This document shows positions 22,608-31,300 of a stretch of DNA of 32,777 nt, piece by piece. Position 1 is the stretch's first letter. Every line of letters begins with the position of its first letter. Under the pieces are notes generated by a model. The model was not told the DNA's origin, made no database searches, and was given only the letters and a program-made list of their open reading frames with translations. Source of the stretch: Desulfobacteraceae bacterium (GTDB lineage Bacteria; Desulfobacterota; DSM-4660; Desulfatiglandales; Desulfatiglandaceae). Location: NCBI GenBank assembly GCA_030613055.1, contig JAUWMR010000050.1, forward strand, positions 1-32,777. The letters run 5' to 3'. The position numbers and the translations under genes are program-made.

Positions 22608-25430
22608 ATGGTATTTACCGAGGCAGAAACCAGGGCCAAACTCATTGACAAGAAGCTCCGTCTTGCGGGCTGGAATGTCCGTGACCCCTCGCAGGTCATC
22701 CAGGAACTGGACATTGATTTATCTGAGGCGGGTGTCCCCAAGATGGCCGAGCCTGAAACGCCTTACAGTGGCCACCAGTTCGCCGACTACGGTCTCCTGC
22801 TCCACGTAAAGCCCATTGCCGTAGTCGAGGCCAAGAAAACGTCCAAGGACGCGGCCCTTGGACAGGAACAAGCTCTCCAGTACGCCCAGAACCTCCAAAA
22901 GATATACAAAGGCAGGATACCATTTATTTTTTACACCAATGGCTACGACATCTACTGTTGGGAGTCTGAATTTTACCCGCCTGTCAAGATCCATGGTTTC
23001 CCGACCCGTGACGATCTTGAGTGGATGGACCAGCGCCGGGAAAACCGCAAACCGCTCTCCGTCGAGTTGATCAACACGAACATCGTGGATCGAGACTATC
23101 AGATCGCTGCGATCCGCAGTATCCTGGAAAACATCGAGGCCAGGCACCGCAAGTTCCTGCTCGTCATGGCCACTGGCACGGGAAAGACCCGGACTGCCAT
23201 AGCCCTGCTCGACGTGCTTATGCGTGCCCGCTGGGCCAAGCGGGTGCTTTTCCTGGTGGACCGGATAGCATTACGCGACCAGGCCCTGGACGCATTCAAG
23301 GAATACACACCGTCTGAACCAAGGTGGCCTCAGCAGGGCGAGAAAGCATTTTCAAAGGACCGCCGGGTCTACGTCACAACCTATCCGACAATGCTTAACC
23401 TCATCCATAATGGTACAACCCCTGAAACCTGGATCTCACCCCATTTCTTCGATGTGGTTATAGCTGACGAGAGCCACAGGAGCATCTATAATATCTACTT
23501 GCAGGTTCTTGACTATTTCAATGCGATCAAGCTGGGACTGACGGCCACGCCAAAGGACCAAATCGATCACGATACATTCGAGCTCTTTAACTGCGAGACA
23601 CACGACCCCACATTCGCATACAACTACGAGGAAGCCTTGGAGCACGACCCTCCCTATCTCTGCGATTTCGAGGTGCTAAAGGTCCGCTCCAAGTTCCAGC
23701 TCGAAGGCATTAAGGGGGGCACACTGCCCCCGGCTGTCCAGAAGAAGCTCATTGCCGAAGGCAAGGACATAGAGGATATCGATTTCGAGGGCACCGATTT
23801 GGAGAGGAAAGTCACCAATGCCGGGACCAATGCACTCATAGTTCGGGAGTTTATGGAGGAGTGCATCAAGGACTCTTCGGGCACCCTCCCCGGCAAGAGC
23901 ATCTTCTTTGCCATATCCAAGGGCCATGCCCGTAGGCTACAGGACCTGTTCGACAAACTTTACCCGGAGCAAAAGGGCAGACTTGCTCGGGTTCTCGTCT
24001 CTGGTGACCGTTTTGTTTATGGCAAGGGTGGTCTGCTCGACCAATTCAAGAACCAGGATATGCCCCGTGTTGCCATTTCGGTTGATTTGCTGGATACGGG
24101 CGTGGATATCCATGAAGTGGTTAATCTGGTCTTTGCCAAGCCGGTTTACTCCTATGTCAAGTTCTGGCAGATGATAGGCCGCGGCACCCGCGTACTTGAC
24201 CCCGATCCTTCAAAGCGGAAGGCATGGTGTCCTAAAAAGGATAAGTTTCTCATTATTGATTGCTGGGGAAATTTTGAATACTTTAAGATGAAGCCAAAAG
24301 GCCGGGAGCCCGGCCAGCAGGAACCCCTTCCGGTAAAGCTTTTCAAGGCCCGCCTCGACAAGCTGGAAGTGGCATTAGGTATGGGTCGCAATGATGTGTC
24401 CGGGTCTGTTAAGGCTGACCTTCGTAAGGATCTTAATGCCCTTCCCAAGAATAACGTGCTGGTTTCGGACAAAGAGGCCGAACTGGCAGTGGTCGAACCC
24501 GACCAGTTCTGGGATCAACTCAAGGCAAAAGATTTAGGATTCCTGCGCTCTGTGATCGCTTCCATACTCCGGGCGCGCTCAGATGCGGACTTCAAGGCCA
24601 TGCGTTTTGAGACCGAGGTGGTGGAATTAGGAACGGCCATTCTCTCAGAGAATATGGATGCCTTTGAGGGCATCAAAGAGAGCATTTTGGCCCAGATCTC
24701 GGAGTTGCCCCTCACCGTCAACCTTGTGGCCAAAGAGAGGGAACTCATCGAGGATATCCAGCAAGCTCACTGGTGGGCAACGCCGACCGAAGGGAAGCTG
24801 AACTCTCTTGTTGAACGTCTTGCCCCTTTGATGCGCTTCCGCCAGAGGCGAACGGACCCTATGATGCGGCTCGATATCGCAGATCTTATGGCTGTAAAAG
24901 AGTGGATCGAATTCGGACCTGAACACGAGCGAATGACTACCTCGGCCTACCGCGAGAAGGTCGAGGAATATATCCGCTGGCTTGTTGAAGAAAACAGGGC
25001 GCTTCAGAAATTGCAGGCAGGTGAGGAAATATCGGAATCAGAGATACGGGATCTGGCATACCTCCTTGAGGCTCAGACCCTGCACATCACAGAGGATAGG
25101 CTCCGCAAAGTCTACGACCACAAGACGGCCCGCTTCATCCAGTTCATGCGGCACATTTTGGGACTGGAAAAGTTAGAGTCCTGGCCAGAGACGGTCACAA
25201 GCGCATTCGACGATTTCATTGCGCGTCACACCACTTTCTCGGCACTTCAGATCCGGTTCCTACAAACACTAAAGACCTTCATCCTCCAGACAGGTAAGGT
25301 CGAGAGGGAAAACCTTATTGCCCAGCCCTTTACCAATCTTCACCCTCAAGGAATCCGGGGTCTGTTTGAGCCTTCTCAAATCCAGGAAATCATGACTTTT
25401 GTGGAAGAAATAGGGCAACAGGCTGCTTAA
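22608..25430 (+). CDS. hsdR: Type I restriction enzyme R subunit HsdR (EcoEI-like)
   Basis: The ATG at 22608 (MVFTEAETRAKLIDKKL) is preferred over TTG 22575; AAAAGG lies upstream. The 940-residue motor/nuclease subunit has a PD-(D/E)XK nuclease near the N-terminus (Asp60, Glu74, Lys76 in VVEAKK). The SF2 translocase follows, with Walker A ATGTGKT (188-194), DESH (287-290), TATPKD and QMIGRGTR. The C-terminal region after about 760 (PLMRFRQRRTDPMMRLD and on) resembles the EcoEI R C-terminal domain that docks on the methylase core. HsdR translocates and cuts DNA with unmethylated target sites. Length is nearer the EcoEI/EcoAI (type IB) branch than EcoKI. No broken motifs were seen. Confidence 0.93.
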   Translation: MVFTEAETRAKLIDKKLRLAGWNVRDPSQVIQELDIDLSEAGVPKMAEPETPYSGHQFADYGLLLHVKPIAVVEAKKTSKDAALGQEQALQYAQNLQKIYKGRIPFIFYTNGYDIYCWESEFYPPVKIHGFPTRDDLEWMDQRRENRKPLSVELINTNIVDRDYQIAAIRSILENIEARHRKFLLVMATGTGKTRTAIALLDVLMRARWAKRVLFLVDRIALRDQALDAFKEYTPSEPRWPQQGEKAFSKDRRVYVTTYPTMLNLIHNGTTPETWISPHFFDVVIADESHRSIYNIYLQVLDYFNAIKLGLTATPKDQIDHDTFELFNCETHDPTFAYNYEEALEHDPPYLCDFEVLKVRSKFQLEGIKGGTLPPAVQKKLIAEGKDIEDIDFEGTDLERKVTNAGTNALIVREFMEECIKDSSGTLPGKSIFFAISKGHARRLQDLFDKLYPEQKGRLARVLVSGDRFVYGKGGLLDQFKNQDMPRVAISVDLLDTGVDIHEVVNLVFAKPVYSYVKFWQMIGRGTRVLDPDPSKRKAWCPKKDKFLIIDCWGNFEYFKMKPKGREPGQQEPLPVKLFKARLDKLEVALGMGRNDVSGSVKADLRKDLNALPKNNVLVSDKEAELAVVEPDQFWDQLKAKDLGFLRSVIASILRARSDADFKAMRFETEVVELGTAILSENMDAFEGIKESILAQISELPLTVNLVAKERELIEDIQQAHWWATPTEGKLNSLVERLAPLMRFRQRRTDPMMRLDIADLMAVKEWIEFGPEHERMTTSAYREKVEEYIRWLVEENRALQKLQAGEEISESEIRDLAYLLEAQTLHITEDRLRKVYDHKTARFIQFMRHILGLEKLESWPETVTSAFDDFIARHTTFSALQIRFLQTLKTFILQTGKVERENLIAQPFTNLHPQGIRGLFEPSQIQEIMTFVEEIGQQAA

Positions 25431-25462
25431 ATAGGGTAATATTTGATTGACATTACCCTATT
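25430..25462. promoter_or_regulatory. Perfect 11-bp inverted repeat between hsdR and hsdM
   Basis: AATAGGGTAAT (25430-25440) and ATTACCCTATT (25452-25462) form a perfect inverted repeat with an 11-nt spacer, starting at the last base of the hsdR stop codon. A TTGACA (25447-25452) lies within it, but no good -10 follows at 17 nt. The spacing of the half-sites, one helical turn plus, suits a dimeric repressor; a weak transcript-end hairpin is the alternative. Confidence 0.5.
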
Positions 25463-25489
25463 AATCGCTAATCACTGAGAAGGAGAATC

Positions 25490-27046
25490 ATGTTAACCAC
25501 AACCCTTCGATCTAAAATAGACTCCCTCTGGGACAAATTCTGGTCGGGCGGCATTGCCAACCCACTGACTGCCATGGAGCAGATCAGCTACCTGCTTTTC
25601 ATGCGCCGGCTTGACGCAACAGACCGCAAACGATTGGAAGATGCAGAGTGGCTCAAACAATCCTATACGTCGATCTTCGATGGAAGTTACACTGCACCGG
25701 ATAGAAGAGACTATGATAAAGGCGAGCTTCGATGGAGCCATTTCCGGCACCTGCCCGGCGACGATATGCTTACCCATGTCCGGGACAGGGTCTTTCCCTT
25801 TATCAAGAACCTTGGCGGTGAAGACCATGCATTCTCCCAATATATGCATGACGCAGTCTTTATCATTCCCAAGGCGTCTCTGCTTGTGGAGGCCATAGGA
25901 ATCATCGATGACATCTACACCGAGATTGAACGGGAACGCTTAGACAACGGCCAGACCTTCCACGACACCCAGGGCGACCTCTACGAGTACCTGCTCTCCG
26001 AGATCAGCACTGCCGGTAAAAACGGCCAGTTTCGTACACCCCGGCACATCATCCAGATGATGTGCGCCCTGGTAGATCCAAAATTAGGCGACGAGGTCTG
26101 CGATCCTGCCTGCGGCACTGGTGGCTTTTTGTTAGGGGCCTATCAAAATATACTCACACGACATACCAGCCCGGAGCTTAGGCAGATAGATGAAAACGGC
26201 ATGGAGCGGGGCCTTGTTGGAGACCGGCTTACCGATGAGAGGCAGTGGAAGGTTTTGAGAGAACGGAGTTTTTACGGGTTTGACTTTGATACAACCATGG
26301 TACGAATCGGGCTCATGAACCTGATCCTCCACGGTATTGACCATCCCAACTTAGGTTACAAGGATACCCTATCCAAGAAATACGATGAGAAAGACCGCTA
26401 TGACGTGGTCCTGGCAAATCCACCCTTCAAGGGCAGTATTGATAAAGGGGATATCAACGAAGACCTCAAGCTCAAGACTACAAAGACAGAGCTTCTTTTT
26501 GTCAACCGCATGATCAACCTGCTCCGCATCGGCGGAAGGGCAGGGGTCATAGTGCCGGACGGCGTGCTATTCGGCTCAAGCAATGCCCACCGCAACCTGC
26601 GCGAGATGCTAATCGAGGAATGCGAGCTTCAGGGAGTGGTATCCATGCCCTCGGGTGTGTTCAAGCCTTACGCCGGGGTAAGCACGTCAGTGCTTGTCTT
26701 TGTCAAAGGCGGCCAGACCGAACACGTCTGGTTCTACGATATGCAGGCCGATGGCTACTCGTTAGACGATAAGCGCGACAAGATCGAAGAAAACGACATC
26801 CCCGATGTTATAAAGCAATGGAACCAACGCAATCCGGCTAAGGAAAAAGACCGCAAGGCCAGGGCGTTCTTTGTTCCGGCCCAGGAAATCCGCGACAATA
26901 AATACGACCTCTCTATTAACCGTTACAAAGAAATCCAATACGAAGAAGTCGAATACGATCCACCCAAGGTGATTCTAAAAAGGCTCCGGGAGTTGGAGGA
27001 TGAGATCGGCAAGGACCTCGATGAATTGCAGGGGATGTTGGGATGA
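25490..27046 (+). CDS. hsdM: Type I restriction-modification methylase subunit HsdM
   Basis: This 518-residue N6-adenine methyltransferase starts at ATG 25490, with AAGGAG 4 nt upstream. A helical N-terminal HsdM domain (about 1-150) is followed by the SAM-binding motif DPACGTGGFLLGA (Asp205 on) and the catalytic NPPF (Asn310) in VVLANPPFKGS. GQFRTPRHIIQMM just before motif I is typical of HsdM. Two HsdM bind one HsdS to methylate the target; with HsdR they form the restriction complex. The stop overlaps the hsdS start (ATGA). Confidence 0.95.
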   Translation: MLTTTLRSKIDSLWDKFWSGGIANPLTAMEQISYLLFMRRLDATDRKRLEDAEWLKQSYTSIFDGSYTAPDRRDYDKGELRWSHFRHLPGDDMLTHVRDRVFPFIKNLGGEDHAFSQYMHDAVFIIPKASLLVEAIGIIDDIYTEIERERLDNGQTFHDTQGDLYEYLLSEISTAGKNGQFRTPRHIIQMMCALVDPKLGDEVCDPACGTGGFLLGAYQNILTRHTSPELRQIDENGMERGLVGDRLTDERQWKVLRERSFYGFDFDTTMVRIGLMNLILHGIDHPNLGYKDTLSKKYDEKDRYDVVLANPPFKGSIDKGDINEDLKLKTTKTELLFVNRMINLLRIGGRAGVIVPDGVLFGSSNAHRNLREMLIEECELQGVVSMPSGVFKPYAGVSTSVLVFVKGGQTEHVWFYDMQADGYSLDDKRDKIEENDIPDVIKQWNQRNPAKEKDRKARAFFVPAQEIRDNKYDLSINRYKEIQYEEVEYDPPKVILKRLRELEDEIGKDLDELQGMLG

Positions 27047-28278
27047 ATAGTCAAGTTCCAATCTCATCTGTTGCGAAGATTTTCAATGGTAAAACCCCTT
27101 CAAAGGCCCAAAAGCGAAGTACCGGTCATCCTGTGCTGAAAATCAAGGATGTGTCCGAACAGGGAGAATTCCTTGGAATTTTCGACTCGTTCGTAGATAA
27201 CAATTTTGCAACCAGGTATTTAGAGAAACAGATTTGCCTTGGTGATATACTAATTCTTAATGCTGCTCATAACGCCGATTATGTTGGTTCAAAAATCTAT
27301 CTCATCGAGGAAACCGTAATTGGATCAATTGCCACAGGGGAGTGGCTCATTATTAGGCCCGACCCAAACACATTAGATTCAAAATACCTTTTCTTCTGGC
27401 TCATTGGTCAAAAGACACGTTACATACTTCGCCAGCTCGTAAAGGGAATCCATCTTTACCCGCGTGACGTAGGGCGTCTCAAGGTGACTGTCTTACGTCT
27501 CGCCGAACAACGCCGTATTGCAGCCATCCTCGACAAGGCCGATGCCATCCGGCGAAAGCGGCAGGAGGCGATCCGGCTGATGGATGAGTTTCTCCGCTCG
27601 GCATTTCTTGAGATAGTTGGACCCGGTGCTTCAGATTATGGGAAATGGCCTGATTATACTATTGAAGGCCTTGCCTTGGACAAGAAAAACTCTATGAGAA
27701 CAGGACCATTCGGGAGCGACCTAAGACACTCAGAGTTTGTTGATAAGGGAATCGCTGTTCTCGGCATCGATAATGCTGTTAAAAACTATTTTGATTGGGG
27801 TGAAAGGCGTTTCATCGCGCCGGAGAAATACGAAAAACTCAAAAGATACAAGATTTTTCCTAGTGATGTCATTATCACGATCATGGGAACAACAGGCCGT
27901 TCTGCCGTTATACCAGATGACATTCCTCTTGCCATTACTACAAAACACCTTGCAGCGATTACTTTGAATAGGGAATTGGCACATCCAGAGTTCATTGCGT
28001 ATGCCATTCATGCCCACCCTGAGATACTCCATCAAATAGAAAAAGCACAAAGAGGTGCAATAATGAATGGCCTCAATTTGACATTAATAAAGGAATTGCG
28101 CTTGCGTGTACCTCCTATGGCCGTACAGGAGCGTTTTGCATCAATTGCCCGAAAAGCCAGAAAGACACGCGATAAACTTACAAAGGAGAATAAAGTTGAG
28201 GTGAGCAACCTCTTCAACTCCCTCGTCCAACGTGCCTTCCGAGGGGAACTTGTTCCTACCGAGGCTCAACTGGCCTAG
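27043..28278 (+). CDS. hsdS: Type I restriction-modification specificity subunit HsdS
   Basis: This 411-residue protein has two target-recognition domains (about 1-145 and 200-350). Each is followed by a conserved helical spacer: LAEQRRIAAILDKADAIRRK at 153-172, and QERFASIARKARKTRDKL near 360-378. The two-TRD, two-spacer plan predicts a bipartite target with a non-specific gap; the actual bases cannot be predicted here. Both TRDs and spacers look complete. The A+T-rich composition of the TRDs compared with hsdM is usual, as TRDs are exchanged between strains. Confidence 0.9.
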   Translation: MNSQVPISSVAKIFNGKTPSKAQKRSTGHPVLKIKDVSEQGEFLGIFDSFVDNNFATRYLEKQICLGDILILNAAHNADYVGSKIYLIEETVIGSIATGEWLIIRPDPNTLDSKYLFFWLIGQKTRYILRQLVKGIHLYPRDVGRLKVTVLRLAEQRRIAAILDKADAIRRKRQEAIRLMDEFLRSAFLEIVGPGASDYGKWPDYTIEGLALDKKNSMRTGPFGSDLRHSEFVDKGIAVLGIDNAVKNYFDWGERRFIAPEKYEKLKRYKIFPSDVIITIMGTTGRSAVIPDDIPLAITTKHLAAITLNRELAHPEFIAYAIHAHPEILHQIEKAQRGAIMNGLNLTLIKELRLRVPPMAVQERFASIARKARKTRDKLTKENKVEVSNLFNSLVQRAFRGELVPTEAQLA

Positions 28279-28330
28279 AGCGGGCTGGGGGACTGGGATT
28301 CATTTACTTATAAGATCATCCTAAGTTAGT

Positions 28331-28349
28331 AAAAATAATGGTTATTTTT
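28331..28349. other. A+T hairpin ahead of the nuclease-ATPase gene
   Basis: AAAAATAA (28331-28338) and TTATTTTT (28342-28349) are perfectly inverted with a TGG loop and end in a T-run. It might end hsdRMS transcription weakly, or be part of the leader of the gene at 28362. The 83-bp gap suggests that gene may be transcribed with, or apart from, hsdS. Confidence 0.35.
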
Positions 28350-28361
28350 TGAGGCTAAAAG

Positions 28362-31300
28362 ATGACTGATCAGCAAAAGCAACAGAGCAACCCATTCTCC
28401 ACAGGAGATGGAGGCGGAAATTTCGAGACTCGTGTACAAACAGCGTTTACGGTTCTCATGCTAACAGGGGGAGTAGCTCCTTGTTTGCCATCTTGGCCTA
28501 TCATCAAAATCAAGCTTCAAGGGAAGTATGCTGGCTTTGATACCGATGACTGTATCGTCTTTGTAAAGGATGCCAACACCAAGAGAGAATGCAAGCTGCT
28601 TGCTCAAATAAAACATTCTGTGAGCATCACTGAAAGCAATCCGGTATTTTCTGAAGTCCTTCTTGCAGCATGGAAGGATTACAACAATCCAAACATATTT
28701 TCCGAAGGCATTGATGCAATCGCCTTAATAACTGGCCCGCTGAGCGCAACCGATATTAACCATGTCCGCCCCCTTCTGGAGTGGGCACGCCATTGTGCTG
28801 ATGCGAATGAGTTCATTTCAAAGGTAAACACCGCAAAATTCAGCAGTGACATCAAACGGAAAAAACTAAGTGCATTCAAAGTCCACCTAAAATCAGCCAA
28901 TAGAGGTACTGATGTTACTGATAAAATATTGTGGCGCTTTCTTAAGAGCTTCCATCTCATTGGTTATGATTTGGATTCAGCAGCTGGCAGTACTCTTGCT
29001 CTGCTCCAAGCACTGATTTTGCAGAGATCCAACGAGCGGGAATCTGACGCCGTTTGGTCACAGATACTTACTGCCGTTCAAAGTGCTAATCAGAGTGCCG
29101 GGACAATAACGCTCGACACCATTCCAGAGAGTATTCGTTCTTGCTTCAACACTTCTCTGAACCGAAATTGGGGTGCAGATCTTCAAAAGTTATATGACCA
29201 CAGCGATTACATCCTCAGCGGAATTCGAACTGACATTGCAGGAGTACATATCAAGCGTCATGATGTTTTTTGTCAGTTATTGGACCTTTCAGAAACCTCC
29301 AACTTTGTCCTATTATCAGGAGGACGGGGCTGTGGCAAATCCAGTATTATCAGAGAATTTGCGCATTTTATAGAAAACCGTCACCCTGTCTTTTGCCTTC
29401 GTACAGAGGACCTAAACGAATCACATTTGGACAGAGCATTCTCCGCTATGGGAATACAAAGCTCTCTCAGCGATCTTGGGGCCGGTTTTGCCATGATGTC
29501 AAAGAGGTTTCTGTTGGTGGAGTCTCTGGAAAAACTTTTTGAGCTTCAGAACACAGGTGCGTTCATAGACTTGATTCACTTTTTGAAAAAAAATCCGGGA
29601 TGGACGGTTATCGCCAGTGGGCGTGATTATGCCTATCAGCAGATAACATTTCACTATCTACAACCGCACGGGGTCAATTGGTCCTCCTTAATGATTCCAG
29701 AATTTAATGCTGATGATATCGGTATCCTATGCAGTCAAATTAAGGCATTGAAGCCTCTTGCAGCCAACGACGCAATAAGGAAACTCCTTAAAATTCCATT
29801 TTTTGCTGACTTGGCTGCTCGAGTTGCAGCAGCAGGAACACAGTTTTCTAAAAGTGACGATGAAACGGCCTTCCGTACGGCAGTTTGGCGAGATGTAATC
29901 TCCAAGGAACAAGAGCGAGCGAACGGTTTGCCTTTGAAGCGAAAGCGGGCTTTCATCGACATTGCGGTGAAACGCGCAAAACTTATGGCGTATGGCGTGT
30001 CCGAGAACGAGTTCGATTCTGATGCGCTACTCAGGCTTGAAGAAGATAACTTGATTCAGCGCAATCCAACGAAAGGGTTGGTCAGCCCTGCGAATGACGT
30101 CCTCGAAGATTGGGCGCTGGAGGCTTATATTGAGGAAGCATTCCAACAGAATACAGGTGATGTACCACATTTCCTGGACGCGGTTGGCTCTGAACCCGCT
30201 ATGAACCGTGCCTTTCGCCTGTGGCTTCATCACATATTGAGAAGCGAACATACTGAATGTGATGCAATAAACCTTGTGCTATCCGTTCTAGGAGATACAA
30301 CTCTGCAAGCTCATTTGCAGGATGAAACGATTTCGGCGGTTCTGATGGGAGATAAGCCGCTTGAATTTCTACATAATCTGCGTGATAAGCTTTTCGAAAA
30401 TAATTGGGAACTCCTTAAGCGTTTCTGTTTTATCTTACGAATATCCTGCAAAGCCCCAGATCATGCCCTAATACGACAGATAACCGGTGTAGATGACAAG
30501 CTTAACAAAGCCTCAGAAGCCTTGTTCTTAAGGCCTTATGGGAAAGCTTGGGAAGCAATTATCCTGTTTCTGCATGAAAACATAACCTTCATTTCAGAAG
30601 AGCTTCTACCCCACCTATCAGCAGTGCTTGATGAATGGGCGTCCCTGATACATATAGAAAAGGAGCTTCCTTCACCGGCACGCGAAGCGGGCCTGATAGC
30701 GCTTCACTTGCTCGAAATAGTCAAGGACAACTACCGCGATGATGGCAACAGAAAGAAATTGCTTGGGATAATCATCAAGGTTGTTCCCGCTATCAAGCCT
30801 GAATTCCTCAAACTTCTTGAACAAGATATTTTCCGCAAAGGTGACCACTCTGGCAAACATCGTCCAGGCTATGCCCGTCAATTTCTCCCAATGGCGCTTG
30901 TCAACTTTGAAACAGTCTTTCTTTGCAAATACGTCCCTGACTTGGTCATTAAGCTGGCATGGCAGGAATGGCTGATAGATGATGCGGATGAGCGTCGATT
31001 TTGGGGAGGGCATCGGGATGTCGAAGATTGCTTCGGATTGCATGAGCACAGGGAGGGTACAGACTTTTTCCCCGCCAGTGGCGCTAAAGGACCATTCTCT
31101 CACTTTTTGCGGTATGATCCCCGAAAAGGACTGGATTTCATCATCGAACTGTGCAATCGAACGGCCGAGAAATATGCGCACTCTATACTGGACTCCAAAG
31201 AAAAGGAGGCTTTTTTTCATACCAGCTTTAAAGAAGGATCTTTTACGGTCGAGATACCGTTACATGATGGTACACGTATAAAGCAGTATTGCTCTCATCG

